27,616 bases of DNA from UBA4644 sp964541085 (GCA_964541085.1 CAZIPA010000026.1:1-27616); one strand, 5' to 3'. Positions 14,189-23,836 are shown, counted from the stretch's first letter. Program-made: numbers and translations. Notes: a model not told the origin generated them from the sequence alone.

Positions 14189-15454
14189 ATGAAACTTTTA
14201 GTGGTAGGCGGCGGCGGACGGGAACACGCCGTCATTCAGGCCCTGCGGAAGAATCCCGCCGTAACGGAAATCTTTGCCCTGCCCGGCAACGGCGGTATTG
14301 CGGCGGATGCCGTTTGCGTTCCCATCAAGGCCACGGAAATTGAAAAAATCGCAGCCTTCGCCGCAGAGCAGCAGGTGGATTATGCCGTTGTCACGCCGGA
14401 TGATCCGCTGGTGCTGGGCTGTGTGGATGCGCTGGAGGCCAGAGGGATTCCCTGCTTCGGCCCCCGGGCCAATGCCGCCATCATCGAGGGCAGCAAGGTC
14501 TTTTCCAAGGAGCTGATGAAAAAATACCACATTCCCACGGCGGATTATGCGGTGTTTACTGATCTTTTGCAGGCGCTGCGCCATGTGGAGCAGTGTCGCT
14601 TCCCCACGGTCATCAAGGCTGACGGTCTGGCGCTGGGCAAGGGTGTGGTGATCGCCCGCACACTGGAAGAGGCCCGTGCCGCCCTCTATACCATGATGGA
14701 GGACAAAAAGTTTGGCAAAAGCGGCGAGCGTGTGGTAATTGAGGAATATCTGGAGGGGCCGGAGGTCTCTGTCCTGACCTTTACCGACGGAGAAACGCTG
14801 GTTCCCATGGTTGCCTCCATGGATCACAAGCGTGTGGGAGATGACGATACCGGCCCCAACACCGGCGGCATGGGTGCCGTTGCCCCCAACCCCTATTATA
14901 CCGAGGACATCGCCCGGGTTTGTATGGACACCATCTTTTTGCCCACCATTCGGGCCATGCAGGCCGAGGGGCGGCGTTTTCAGGGCTGTCTGTATTTCGG
15001 CCTGATGCTCACCCAGGACGGCCCGAAGGTGATTGAATACAACTGCCGCTTTGGCGACCCGGAGACTCAGGCGGTGCTGCCGCTGCTGGAAAGCGATCTG
15101 CTCACGGTGATGCAGGCGGTGACGGCAGGCAAGCTGGCTGAAACGCCGGTGGTTTTCTCCCGTCAGGCCTCCTGCTGTCTGGTGCTGGCCTCCCGGGGCT
15201 ATCCCCAGTCCTATGAGACGGGCTTTCCCATTACCATCCCGGCGGGACTGCAATCCCGGGTGTTCTCTGCCGGAACAGCGCTGAAGGAGGGTCAGCTGGT
15301 CACCTCCGGCGGACGGGTGCTGGGCGTAACGGCGCTGGCTCCCACGCTGGAAGAAGCCGTCCGGCAGGCCTATGCCGACGGTGCTGCCATTGCATTTGAA
15401 GGAAAATACTGCCGTCACGATATCGGACGGCGGGCATTGCGGAAGGAGCAGTAA
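14189..15454 (+). CDS. purD: GAR synthetase PurD
   Basis: A 421-residue phosphoribosylamine-glycine ligase of the ATP-grasp superfamily, which makes GAR from phosphoribosylamine, glycine and ATP. It starts MKLLVVGGGGREHAVI and contains FALPGNGGIA, PTVIKADGLALGKGVVIA, GPNTGGMGAVAPNPYY and the metal-binding EYNCRFGDPETQAVLP. I chose the ATG at 14189 because a GAGG lies about nine bases upstream and the family starts exactly there. A TTG five codons upstream overlaps the preceding gene and is less likely. It follows the AICAR transformylase gene by eleven bases. Confidence 0.97.
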   Translation: MKLLVVGGGGREHAVIQALRKNPAVTEIFALPGNGGIAADAVCVPIKATEIEKIAAFAAEQQVDYAVVTPDDPLVLGCVDALEARGIPCFGPRANAAIIEGSKVFSKELMKKYHIPTADYAVFTDLLQALRHVEQCRFPTVIKADGLALGKGVVIARTLEEARAALYTMMEDKKFGKSGERVVIEEYLEGPEVSVLTFTDGETLVPMVASMDHKRVGDDDTGPNTGGMGAVAPNPYYTEDIARVCMDTIFLPTIRAMQAEGRRFQGCLYFGLMLTQDGPKVIEYNCRFGDPETQAVLPLLESDLLTVMQAVTAGKLAETPVVFSRQASCCLVLASRGYPQSYETGFPITIPAGLQSRVFSAGTALKEGQLVTSGGRVLGVTALAPTLEEAVRQAYADGAAIAFEGKYCRHDIGRRALRKEQ

Positions 15455-15456
15455 GC

Positions 15457-18400
15457 ATGGTCTACCGTATTTTTACAGAAAAGCGAAAGGAGCTGGCCCA
15501 GGAGGCCCGGGCTCTGCTGGCAGAGCTGCGCACGCTGCCCGGCATGGAAACGCTGGAGGATGTGCGTCTGCTGAACCGCTATGATGCAGAGGGTCTGACG
15601 GCGGAAATCTTTGAAAGCGCACGGCACACGGTGTTTTCCGAGCCTCAGGTGGATCAGATCTATGATGATTTTTCCGACCCGGCGGCCCATGTGTTTGCGG
15701 TGGAATATCTGCCCGGACAGTTTGACCAGCGGGCGGATTCCGCTGCCCAGTGCATTCAGCTGCTGGCCCAGTGTCCCCGGCCTCAGGTGCGCTCCGCGCG
15801 GGTCTATGCCCTCTATGGCGCTCTCACCGACGAGCAGCTGGCCGCCGTGAAAAAATATGTCATCAACCCGGTGGAGGCCCGGGAAGCCCGCTGGGACAAG
15901 CCGGAAACGCTGGCCATGCAATATACCATTCCCACTCGGGTGGACACGCTGGAGGGCTTCTGTCAGAAGGACGAGGACGGCCTGAAGGCGATGCTGGCGG
16001 ACTATGGTCTGGCCATGGATCTGGCCGATCTGCGCTTTTGCCAGCAGTATTTCCGGCAGGAAAACCGGGAGCCTACCGTGACCGAGCTGCGGGTGATCGA
16101 CACCTATTGGTCCGATCATTGCCGCCACACCACCTTCCACACCATTCTGGAGGATGTCCGCTTTGAAAGTCCCCTGCTGCAAAAGAGCTGGGACAATTAT
16201 CTGGCCCTGCGGGAAAAGCTGGGCCGGAAAAAGCCCATCTGCCTGATGGATCTGGGCACCATTGCCGCCTCCGCCCTGAAGCGTGAGGGCAAGCTGGAGG
16301 GTCTGGACGAAAGCGACGAGATCAACGCCTGCACGGTGAAGGTGAACATTACCGTAGACGGTGAAGAACAGCCCTGGCTGCTGCTGTTCAAAAATGAAAC
16401 CCACAATCATCCCACGGAGATCGAGCCCTTCGGCGGCGCAGCCACCTGTATCGGCGGCGCTATCCGGGATCCCCTCTCCGGCCGGGCCTATGTTTACGGC
16501 GCTATGCGTCTGACCGGCGCTGCCGATCCTTTGCAGCCGCTGTCCGAGACGATTCCCGGCAAGCTGCCCCAGAAAAAAATCGTCACCGGCGCTGCCGCCG
16601 GTTATTCCTCCTACGGCAACCAGATCGGTCTGGCCACCGGCATGGTGGATGAGCTGTATCATCCCGGCTACGCTGCCAAGCGCATGGAAATCGGCGCGGT
16701 AGTGGGTGCGGCCCCCGCATCCAATGTGCGCCGGGAGGTTCCCGCCCCCGGTGACCGGGTGATTCTGCTGGGCGGAAGCACCGGCAGAGACGGTGTGGGC
16801 GGCGCTACCGGCTCCTCCAAGGCCCACGACAGCCATTCTGTGGAGACCTGCGGCGCAGAGGTGCAGAAGGGCAACGCTCCCGAGGAGCGCAAGCTTCAGC
16901 GTCTGTTCCGCCGGGCGGAGGCCTGCCGCATGATCCGCCGCTGCAATGACTTCGGCGCAGGCGGTGTTTCCGTGGCCATCGGTGAGCTGGCAGACGGCCT
17001 TGCCGTAGACCTGAACGCCGTCCCCAAAAAATATGAGGGGCTGGACGGCACCGAGCTGGCCATTTCCGAATCGCAGGAGCGTATGGCCGTGGTGGTTTCC
17101 GCTTCCGATCTGGATGCATTTCTGGCGCTGGCAGCGGAGGAAAACCTTCAGGCGGTTCCCGTGGCAACCGTTACCGAGGAGCCCCGTCTGACCATGCGTT
17201 GGAACGGCGATACCATCGTGGATCTGAGCCGGGAATTTTTGAGTTCCAACGGCGCAAGCCGGCATATTTCTCCCGTCTGTGCCGCTCCGGCCCTGCAAAC
17301 GGCTGCGGTTTCCGGCACACTGGGCGAAAACTACAGGGCGATTCTCTCCAGCCTGAACGGCTGCTCTCATGAGGGTCTGTCCCAGCGCTTTGACTCTACC
17401 ATCGGCGCGGGCACGGTGCTGATGCCCTTCGGCGGAAAGAATCAGAAAACCCCCATTCAGGCCATGGTACACAAGCTGCCGGTGCTCCAGGGTCACACCG
17501 AGGACTGCTCGCTGATGAGCTGGGGCTATGACCCGGAGATCAGCCAGCAGAGCCCCTATCACGGCGCTTATCTGGCGGTGGTGGAATCGGTGTGCAAGCT
17601 GGCCGCCACCGGTGCCGATCGGAAGAATACCTATCTCACCTTCCAGGAATATTTCGCAAAGCCCGGCAAGGATGGCCGCCGCTGGAGTCAGCCGCTGTCT
17701 GCGCTGCTGGGTGCGTTTCAGGCACAGATGGATCTGGAGCTGGCCGCCATCGGCGGCAAGGATTCCATGTCCGGCAGCTTTGAACAGCTGGATGTGCCGC
17801 CTACACTGGTTTCCTTTGCCGTGACCACCCAGAAAACCGGCGACATCCGCTCTCCCGAGCTGAAGCAGGCGGGGCATCCCGTGATTCTGCTCCGGCCCGA
17901 GCTGGATGAAAACGGACTGCCGGTGCCCGCGTCTCTGCTGGCCCTGCTGGAGCAGGTGCATACGCTGCTGCACACGGGAAATGCCTGCGCCTGTTACACC
18001 CCTGCGATGGGCGGCGTGGCGGAAGCGATTTTCAAAATGGCCATCGGCAACGGTCTGGGCTTCCGCTATGAAGAGAATATTTCCAACGATCTGCTGTTCT
18101 CCCGCACCTGCGGCTGCTTTGTGCTGGAGCTGACGGAGGCTGTGCCCGGCTGCGGCATTCTGCTGGGCACCGTCACCGACGACGGCTGCATCTCCCGGGG
18201 AGAGGAACGGCTTTCCATGGAGGCCCTTTCCGCCCTGTATGAAGGCAAGCTGGAGCCGGTGTATCCCACCAAGGCCCCCTGCGATTCCGCCCCCGATCTT
18301 TGCTATACCGCCCATCAGTGGCCCGCCCCCGCAGTGAAGCAGGCCAGGCCCCGGGTGCTGATCCCCGTTTTCCCCGGCACCAACTGCGAATATGACAGCG

Positions 18401-19143
18401 CCCGGGCCATGGAGGCTGCCGGTGCCGTACCGGAGATTCTGGTGATCCGCAACCGCACCCCGGAGGATATTTCCCGCAGCGCGGAGCAGCTTTCCTCCCT
18501 GCTGGCCCAGTGCCAGATGGTGTTCCTGCCCGGCGGCTTTTCCGGCGGAGACGAGCCGGACGGCTCCGGCAAGTTTATCACCGCGTTTTTCCGCAATCCC
18601 CTGCTGCGGGAGGGCGTTCATACCCTGCTGGATCGGCGGGACGGCCTGATGCTGGGTGTTTGCAACGGCTTCCAGGCGCTGATTAAGCTGGGTCTGGTGC
18701 CCTATGGCCGGATCATTGACGCGGATGAGCACTGCCCCACCCTGACCTTTAACACCATTGCCCGCCACCAGTCCCGCATTGTACGGGTGCGTGTGGCCTC
18801 CAACAAGTCTCCCTGGCTGTCGCTGGTGCAGCCCGGCGAGGTCTATTCCGTCCCCATTTCCCACGGCGAGGGACGCTTCCTTGCGGAGGAAAATCTGCTG
18901 CGTCAGCTGGCGGAAAACGGTCAGATTGCCACTCAGTATGCCCTGCCCGACGGTCACGCCGCCGGTGCGCTGCCGGACAATCCCAACGGCTCTCTCTGGG
19001 CCATCGAGGGCATTACCTCTCCCGATGGCCGGGTCTTTGGCCGCATGGGTCACGGAGAACGCTATGGCAGCGGTCTGTATCAGAATGTCCCCGGACAGTA
19101 CGATATGCGGATGTTTGAAGCCGCTGTCCGCTATTTCAAATAA
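15457..19143 (+). CDS. purL: Single-chain FGAM synthase PurL with fused glutaminase
   Basis: At 1228 residues this is the large, one-chain phosphoribosylformylglycinamidine synthase, with the PurS-like N-terminus, two PurL synthetase halves and a class I glutaminase in one protein. TVTELRVIDTYWSDHCRHTTF marks the linker and first synthetase half. FKNETHNHPTEIEPFGGAATCIGGAIRDP and GGSTGRDGVGGAT are ATP/substrate motifs. The glutaminase has its nucleophile Cys1069 in LGVCNGFQALIKLG and His1136/Glu1138 in ISHGEGRF. So, unlike PurF, this enzyme keeps a complete glutaminase. The start lies two bases after the purD stop, with AAGGAG upstream inside purD. It converts FGAR, glutamine and ATP to FGAM. 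Confidence 0.97.
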   Translation: MVYRIFTEKRKELAQEARALLAELRTLPGMETLEDVRLLNRYDAEGLTAEIFESARHTVFSEPQVDQIYDDFSDPAAHVFAVEYLPGQFDQRADSAAQCIQLLAQCPRPQVRSARVYALYGALTDEQLAAVKKYVINPVEAREARWDKPETLAMQYTIPTRVDTLEGFCQKDEDGLKAMLADYGLAMDLADLRFCQQYFRQENREPTVTELRVIDTYWSDHCRHTTFHTILEDVRFESPLLQKSWDNYLALREKLGRKKPICLMDLGTIAASALKREGKLEGLDESDEINACTVKVNITVDGEEQPWLLLFKNETHNHPTEIEPFGGAATCIGGAIRDPLSGRAYVYGAMRLTGAADPLQPLSETIPGKLPQKKIVTGAAAGYSSYGNQIGLATGMVDELYHPGYAAKRMEIGAVVGAAPASNVRREVPAPGDRVILLGGSTGRDGVGGATGSSKAHDSHSVETCGAEVQKGNAPEERKLQRLFRRAEACRMIRRCNDFGAGGVSVAIGELADGLAVDLNAVPKKYEGLDGTELAISESQERMAVVVSASDLDAFLALAAEENLQAVPVATVTEEPRLTMRWNGDTIVDLSREFLSSNGASRHISPVCAAPALQTAAVSGTLGENYRAILSSLNGCSHEGLSQRFDSTIGAGTVLMPFGGKNQKTPIQAMVHKLPVLQGHTEDCSLMSWGYDPEISQQSPYHGAYLAVVESVCKLAATGADRKNTYLTFQEYFAKPGKDGRRWSQPLSALLGAFQAQMDLELAAIGGKDSMSGSFEQLDVPPTLVSFAVTTQKTGDIRSPELKQAGHPVILLRPELDENGLPVPASLLALLEQVHTLLHTGNACACYTPAMGGVAEAIFKMAIGNGLGFRYEENISNDLLFSRTCGCFVLELTEAVPGCGILLGTVTDDGCISRGEERLSMEALSALYEGKLEPVYPTKAPCDSAPDLCYTAHQWPAPAVKQARPRVLIPVFPGTNCEYDSARAMEAAGAVPEILVIRNRTPEDISRSAEQLSSLLAQCQMVFLPGGFSGGDEPDGSGKFITAFFRNPLLREGVHTLLDRRDGLMLGVCNGFQALIKLGLVPYGRIIDADEHCPTLTFNTIARHQSRIVRVRVASNKSPWLSLVQPGEVYSVPISHGEGRFLAEENLLRQLAENGQIATQYALPDGHAAGALPDNPNGSLWAIEGITSPDGRVFGRMGHGERYGSGLYQNVPGQYDMRMFEAAVRYFK

Positions 19144-19159
19144 GAAAGGAGCCTGAACC

Positions 19160-20833
19160 ATGGCCTACAAAACCGACATTCAAATTGCGCAGGAATGTAC
19201 CCTGCGTCCCATTTCGGAAATTGCTGCGCTGGCCCATGTGAGTGACGACGCACTGGAGCAGTATGGCCGCTATAAGGCAAAGCTGGACCCCGTCAAGCTG
19301 GACAGCAATCGGCCGAATGGCAAGCTGGTGTTGGTCACCGCCATCACCCCCACCCCCGCCGGAGAGGGCAAAACCACCACAACCATTGGTCTGGCGGACG
19401 GTCTGCGCCGCATCGGAAAGGATGCCATGGTGGCCATGCGTGAGCCTTCTCTGGGGCCGGTCTTCGGTGTCAAGGGCGGCGCTGCCGGCGGCGGCTATGC
19501 CCAGGTAGTGCCCATGGAGGACATCAACCTGCATTTCACCGGCGATTTCCATGCCATCGGCGCTGCCAACAATCTGCTGGCGGCCATGCTGGACAATCAC
19601 ATTCAGCAGGGCAACAGCCTGCGCATTGATCCCCGCAGCATCACCTGGAAGCGCTGTATGGACATGAACGACCGGCAGCTGCGGTTTGTGGTGGACGGTC
19701 TGGGCGGCAAGGCCAACGGCACTCCCCGGGAGGATGGCTTTGACATTACGGTGGCTTCGGAGATTATGGCGGTGTTCTGCCTGTCCTCCTCCATTGCCGA
19801 TCTGAAGGCACGGCTCAGCCGCATGATCGTGGGCTATACCTATGAGGGTGCGCCGGTGACTGCCGGTGATCTCAAGGCGGTGGGCGCAATGGCGGCACTG
19901 CTGAAGGATGCGCTGAAGCCCAATCTGGTGCAGACGCTGGAGGGTACGCCCGCGCTGGTTCACGGCGGCCCCTTTGCCAACATTGCCCACGGCTGCAACT
20001 CTGTGGTGGCCACCCGTCTGGCGCTGAAGCTGGCGGATTATACCGTCACCGAGGCAGGCTTCGGCGCCGATCTGGGTGCGGAAAAGTTTCTGGATATCAA
20101 GTGCCGCATGGCGGGACTCACCCCCGATGCCGTGGTGATCGTGGCTACGGTGCGGGCGCTGAAGATGCATGGCGGACTGGATAAAAAATCGCTGGACGGC
20201 GAGGATCTGGCGGCGCTGGAGCGGGGCATTCCCAATCTGCTGCGCCATGTGTCCAACATCAAAACGGTCTATCATCTGCCCTGTGTGGTGGCGGTCAACC
20301 GCTTCCCCACGGACACCGACCGGGAGATCGACTTCATCATGGAAAAATGCCGGGCGCTGGGCGTGAACACCATGCTCTCCACCGTCTGGGCTGAGGGTGG
20401 CAAGGGCGGCGAGGCGCTGGCCCGGGAGGTTGTGCGTCTCTGCGAAGAGGAGCAGGGCGATTTTACCTTCGCCTACCCGCTGGAGTGCTCCATCGAGGAA
20501 AAGCTCCGGGCCATTGTCACCCGCATTTACGGCGGACGGGAGGTTTCCATTCTGCCGGCGGCGCAAAAGCAGATTGCCCGGCTCACCCGGCTGGGCTTTG
20601 GCGGGCTGCCGGTTTGCGTGGCCAAGACCCAGTACAGCTTTTCCGATGATCCCACCCTGCTGGGTGCGCCGGAGGACTTTACCGTGACGGTGCGCAATGT
20701 GAAGGTTTCCGCCGGTGCGGGCTTTCTGGTGGCATTGACCGGCGACATTATGACCATGCCCGGTCTGCCCAAGGTTCCCGCGGCGGAAAACATTGATGTA
20801 GACGACAACGGCAAAATCACCGGTCTCTTCTGA
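19160..20833 (+). CDS. fhs: Formate-tetrahydrofolate ligase
   Basis: A 557-residue formyl-THF synthetase, normal length for the family. It has the ATP loop TPTPAGEGKTTTT at about 63-75, EPSLGPVFGVKGGAAGGGYAQVVPMEDINLHFTGD, TEAGFGADLGAEKFLDIKCR and a C-terminal AGFLVALTGDIMTMPGLPKVPAAENIDVD. It joins formate and THF using ATP to give 10-formyl-THF, the direct donor for PurN and AICAR transformylase upstream in the same operon. The ATG has AAAGGAG upstream and lies 16 bases after purL; a terminator follows, so it closes the operon. It could also serve acetogenic or amino-acid one-carbon flux, but its location favours purine supply. Confidence 0.98.
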   Translation: MAYKTDIQIAQECTLRPISEIAALAHVSDDALEQYGRYKAKLDPVKLDSNRPNGKLVLVTAITPTPAGEGKTTTTIGLADGLRRIGKDAMVAMREPSLGPVFGVKGGAAGGGYAQVVPMEDINLHFTGDFHAIGAANNLLAAMLDNHIQQGNSLRIDPRSITWKRCMDMNDRQLRFVVDGLGGKANGTPREDGFDITVASEIMAVFCLSSSIADLKARLSRMIVGYTYEGAPVTAGDLKAVGAMAALLKDALKPNLVQTLEGTPALVHGGPFANIAHGCNSVVATRLALKLADYTVTEAGFGADLGAEKFLDIKCRMAGLTPDAVVIVATVRALKMHGGLDKKSLDGEDLAALERGIPNLLRHVSNIKTVYHLPCVVAVNRFPTDTDREIDFIMEKCRALGVNTMLSTVWAEGGKGGEALAREVVRLCEEEQGDFTFAYPLECSIEEKLRAIVTRIYGGREVSILPAAQKQIARLTRLGFGGLPVCVAKTQYSFSDDPTLLGAPEDFTVTVRNVKVSAGAGFLVALTGDIMTMPGLPKVPAAENIDVDDNGKITGLF

Positions 20834-20854
20834 TTGACACAAATCCCATAACAG

Positions 20855-20886
20855 GCGCTGCGGGTTCTGCACTCGCAGCGCTTTTT
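20855..20886 (+). terminator. Terminator of the purine operon
   Basis: GCGCTGCG (20855-20862) pairs with CGCAGCGC (20874-20881) around an 11-base loop, followed by five T. Confidence 0.9.
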
Positions 20887-20936
20887 CTGTCCGGGCAAAA
20901 TCATTCCATTTTTTGAAGGATTTTCCCCTGCATGGC

Positions 20937-20966
20937 TTGACATTCCCCCGGGCAGTTCGCTATAAT
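20937..20966 (+). promoter_or_regulatory. Consensus sigma-A promoter for degV
   Basis: TTGACA (20937-20942), an 18-base spacer and TATAAT (20961-20966): both hexamers match the consensus exactly. The start would be near 20973, about 50 bases before the ATG at 21026. Confidence 0.92.
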
Positions 20967-21025
20967 AAAGGTGCTCCGGTGATTGCAATTTCTACCGGTC
21001 AATCTGAAAACAGGAGAGATTTTTC

Positions 21026-21928
21026 ATGTCCCAGGCACCGTATACCCTTTCTTGCGAATCCACCGTGGATCTGCCCTTTTCCTACATCAACGGCCGGGGT
21101 CTCCCGGTACTGTTTTATTCTTATCTCATCGACGGCCAGGAATATCCCGACGATATGGGCCGCGATCCGGAGGCTCTGCCCCGCTTTTATCAGCAGCTGC
21201 ACGAGGGCAAGCTGCCCTCCACCTCTCAGATCAATGTGTTCCGCTATATGGAGTTTTTCGAGCCGCTGCTGCAGCAGGGTGATCTGCTGCACATTGCGCT
21301 GGGCTCCGGCATGACCCCCTCCGTCCGCAATGCCCAGGAGGCTGCCCAGCTGCTGCGGGAAAAGTATCCGGAGCGGAAGATTCTGGTGGTGGATTCTCTG
21401 TGCTCCTCCTCCGGCTATGGAATGCTCACCGACTGCGCCGCCGATCTCCGGGACGCAGGCAAATCCATGGAGGAGGTGGAATGGTGGCTGCTGGCCAACC
21501 GTCAGCTGGTGCATCACCAGTTTTTCTCCACCGATCTGAAGTATTTCAAGCGTTCCGGACGGGTTTCCGGCGCTGCGGCCACCATCGGCTCTATTCTCAG
21601 CATCTGCCCCATTATGCGGCTGGATGACACGGGCCACATCATCGCCTATGACAAGGTGCGGGGCAAAAAGGCCGCCATTCAGCGCACGCTGGACACCATG
21701 GCCCAGCACGCCCAGAACGGGGAGCAGTATGCCGGAAAGTGCTTTATCTGCCATTCGAACTGTCTGGCGGATGCGGAGGAGACCAAGGCCGCCTTGCAGC
21801 TGCGCTTCCCCAACATTTCCGGCGATATCCGCATCTGTGATATCGGCACCATTATCGCCTCTCACAGCGGCCCGGGCACCGTTGCCGTCTTCTTCTTCGG
21901 CGATGCCCGCCAGCCGGATCAGCATTAA
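21026..21928 (+). CDS. DegV family (FakB-like) fatty-acid-binding protein
   Basis: A 300-residue DegV-domain protein. It starts with TLSCESTVDLPFSYI, the family's DSTxDLP element, and has KLPSTSQINVFRYMEFF at about 62-78, a variant of the SxG segment (GSGMTPSVRNAQEA), FKRSGRVSGAAATIGSILSICPIM and near the C-terminus IIASHSGPGTVAVFFF. FakB proteins bind one fatty acid and present it to the FakA kinase for phosphorylation before it enters phospholipid synthesis. No fakA is nearby, and DegV genes are often alone, so this assignment to fatty-acid use rests on the family. The gene stands as its own unit with a consensus promoter, AGGAGAG site and terminator. Confidence 0.92.
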   Translation: MSQAPYTLSCESTVDLPFSYINGRGLPVLFYSYLIDGQEYPDDMGRDPEALPRFYQQLHEGKLPSTSQINVFRYMEFFEPLLQQGDLLHIALGSGMTPSVRNAQEAAQLLREKYPERKILVVDSLCSSSGYGMLTDCAADLRDAGKSMEEVEWWLLANRQLVHHQFFSTDLKYFKRSGRVSGAAATIGSILSICPIMRLDDTGHIIAYDKVRGKKAAIQRTLDTMAQHAQNGEQYAGKCFICHSNCLADAEETKAALQLRFPNISGDIRICDIGTIIASHSGPGTVAVFFFGDARQPDQH

Positions 21929-21944
21929 AATCCATCAAATTTCC

Positions 21945-21972
21945 AAAGTCCCTACGGTTTGTAGGGACTTTT
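21945..21972 (+). terminator. Terminator after degV
   Basis: AAAGTCCCTAC (21945-21955) pairs perfectly with GTAGGGACTTT (21961-21971) around a five-base loop, with a short T run at the end. Confidence 0.88.
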
Positions 21973-21993
21973 GCATTGGGCGGCAGTTTCTTA

Positions 21994-22023
21994 GTGCCAT
22001 CTTTGCCGCTTTCGTGCTATACT
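21994..22023 (+). promoter_or_regulatory. Possible promoter of the two-component operon
   Basis: A good -10, TATACT (22018-22023), lies 18 bases after a weak -35, GTGCCA (21994-21999). The ATG of the kinase gene follows 28 bases after the -10. A weak -35 would suit an activated promoter. Confidence 0.5.
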
Positions 22024-22050
22024 GAAATGATACCAAAGGAGGCGGGAGGT

Positions 22051-23112
22051 ATGAAGAAAACCAGTCAGCACCTTCGGGATTTCGGCTATTGGCTGATCTT
22101 TCTGCTGGGTGCCTTTCTGCTGGGACTGCTTTTGCAAACCGGACTGAAGATTCAGAATGTCGCACCCATGCTTTTTTCACTGGCGGTGTTCTGCATCGCC
22201 CTCACCACCAGCAGCTATATCTGGGGCATCAGCGCTTCCCTGGCTTCGGCACTGATTGTGAACTATGCCTTCGCCTATCCCACCTTTGAATTCAACTTTT
22301 CCATTCCGGAAAATCTCAGCTCGGCGCTGGTGCTCACCGCCGTGACCTGCGTGGCCGGGACGCTTACCGCCCGCATCCGGCGACAGGAGCAGCAGGAGGC
22401 CGAGGCCGCCCAGGAGATCGCCCGGGCCCAGCTTTTGCGGGCTGTTTCCCACGATCTGCGCACACCGCTGACCACCATTTACGGCTCTGCCACTGCCATT
22501 CTGGAAAATCCGGAGCAGCTTTCTCCCCAACAGCAGCTGACCCTTCTGCGGGAAATTCGCTCGGAGGCCGACTGGCTGACCCGCATGGTGGAAAACCTGC
22601 TTTCCGTCACACGGGTGGATCAGAGCGGCGTTTCTCTGAACAAAAAGGCCATCGTGCTGGATGAGCTCATCGACACAGTGCTGGTAAAATTTCAAAAGCG
22701 CTATCCCCAGCAGCCGGTGACAGTGCAGCTGCCGGAGGATTTTATCTGCATTCCCATGGATCCGCTGCTGATTCAGCAGGTGCTTTCCAATCTGCTGGAA
22801 AATGCCGTGCAGCACGCAGAGGGCATGAAAACGCTGACCCTGCGGGTCTATACCCGGGGCATTGATGCGGTGTTTGAGGTGGAGGACGACGGAGAGGGCA
22901 TCCCGCCGGAGCTTTTGCCCAAGCTGTTCCATTCTCAGATCAGCACCCACGCCCTCTCTTCTGACGGCCACCGCTCCATGGGCATCGGCCTGTCGGTGTG
23001 TGCCGCCATTATCCGGGCCCACGGCGGCGAGATTCAGGCGGAAAACGGACTGCACGGCGGCGCGTTGTTCCGCTTTACTCTGCGAATGGAGGCGTCTGCG
23101 CATGAGCAATAA
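22051..23112 (+). CDS. KdpD-like sensor histidine kinase (short form, DUF4118-type membrane domain)
   Basis: A 353-residue membrane sensor kinase. The first 110 residues hold about four hydrophobic segments (WLIFLLGAFLLGLLL through YIWGISASLASALIVNYAFAYPTFEF), the pattern of the KdpD membrane module. A short helix precedes the H-box SHDLRTPLTT with His134 as the phospho-acceptor. The ATPase domain has NLLENAVQHA near 247-256, DDGEGIP near 280 and GIGLSVCAA near 311. The N-terminal KdpD and Usp-like domains of full KdpD (about 900 residues) are missing, and no kdpFABC genes occur in the window. The signal it senses is therefore unknown; potassium is possible but unproven. The ATG has AAAGGAGG upstream, and the 3' end overlaps the regulator gene by 11 bases. 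Confidence 0.9.
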   Translation: MKKTSQHLRDFGYWLIFLLGAFLLGLLLQTGLKIQNVAPMLFSLAVFCIALTTSSYIWGISASLASALIVNYAFAYPTFEFNFSIPENLSSALVLTAVTCVAGTLTARIRRQEQQEAEAAQEIARAQLLRAVSHDLRTPLTTIYGSATAILENPEQLSPQQQLTLLREIRSEADWLTRMVENLLSVTRVDQSGVSLNKKAIVLDELIDTVLVKFQKRYPQQPVTVQLPEDFICIPMDPLLIQQVLSNLLENAVQHAEGMKTLTLRVYTRGIDAVFEVEDDGEGIPPELLPKLFHSQISTHALSSDGHRSMGIGLSVCAAIIRAHGGEIQAENGLHGGALFRFTLRMEASAHEQ

Positions 23113-23797
23113 CAAGTATAAGATTCTGGTGCTGGAGGACGACAACAGCATCCGCAGTCTGGTCACGGCCCTGCTGGAGAGCAACGGCTTTCAGGTGCTG
23201 ACGGCGGGCACGGGCAGCGCCGGACTGCTGTCCTTCTTTTCCCATCGGCCCGATCTGCTGATTCTGGATCTGGGTCTGCCGGACATGGACGGCCTGCAAA
23301 TCATCCGCACGGTGCGTGAGGACAGCGCCACGCCCATTATCGTGCTTTCTGCCCGCAGTACCGAGCAGGACAAGGTGGAGGCGCTGGATCTGGGGGCCAA
23401 CGACTATGTTTCCAAGCCCTTCGGCCCGGCAGAGCTGCTGGCCCGTGTCCGGGCGGCTCTGCGCAGCAGCTTCTGGAACGGCGGCGACCCCGGCGGCAAG
23501 CTGGTGCTGAAGGATCTGGAAATCTCCTTTGACCGCCGTCAGGTGACGGTAGCCGGAGAGGAAATCCATCTCACCCAGACGGAATATAACATTGTGGTGC
23601 TGCTGGCCCGGCACGCGGGCAAAGTACTCACCTACGCCGCTATCATCCGGGAAATCTGGGGTGCTACCGATCCGGGCAGCATCAAAAAGCTTCAAGTCAA
23701 TATGGCCAACATCCGCCGCAAGCTGGGCTCCCGTCCCGGCGCGGAAAAGTATATTGCCAACGAGCTGGGCGTGGGCTATCGCATGATGGACGACTGA
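23102..23797 (+). CDS. KdpE-like OmpR/PhoB family response regulator
   Basis: A 231-residue response regulator. The receiver domain has the acidic pair in LVLEDD (Asp13, Asp14), the phospho-acceptor Asp56 in LLILDLGLPDMDG, and Lys105 in YVSKPFG. A winged-helix DNA-binding domain follows from about residue 130, with IHLTQTEYNIVVLLARHAGKVLTYAAIIREIWG and a wing ending NELGVGYRM. The best family match is KdpE. It starts inside the kinase gene, so the pair is translationally coupled, and two terminators follow. No target operon is visible nearby. Confidence 0.93.
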   Translation: MSNNKYKILVLEDDNSIRSLVTALLESNGFQVLTAGTGSAGLLSFFSHRPDLLILDLGLPDMDGLQIIRTVREDSATPIIVLSARSTEQDKVEALDLGANDYVSKPFGPAELLARVRAALRSSFWNGGDPGGKLVLKDLEISFDRRQVTVAGEEIHLTQTEYNIVVLLARHAGKVLTYAAIIREIWGATDPGSIKKLQVNMANIRRKLGSRPGAEKYIANELGVGYRMMDD

Positions 23798-23802
23798 ATT
23801 TT

Positions 23803-23836
23803 CCGCCGCAGAGGACTTCTGCGGCGGTCTCTTTTT
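23803..23836 (+). terminator. First terminator after the response regulator
   Basis: CCGCCGCAGA (23803-23812) pairs with TCTGCGGCGG (23818-23827), followed by TCTCTTTTT. Confidence 0.88.

Noticed and set aside
15415..19161. A minus-strand open frame of about 1248 codons opposite purL.
   Set aside because: It is the antisense shadow of a well-conserved purL; its composition is Gln/His/Gly-rich with no recognisable motifs.
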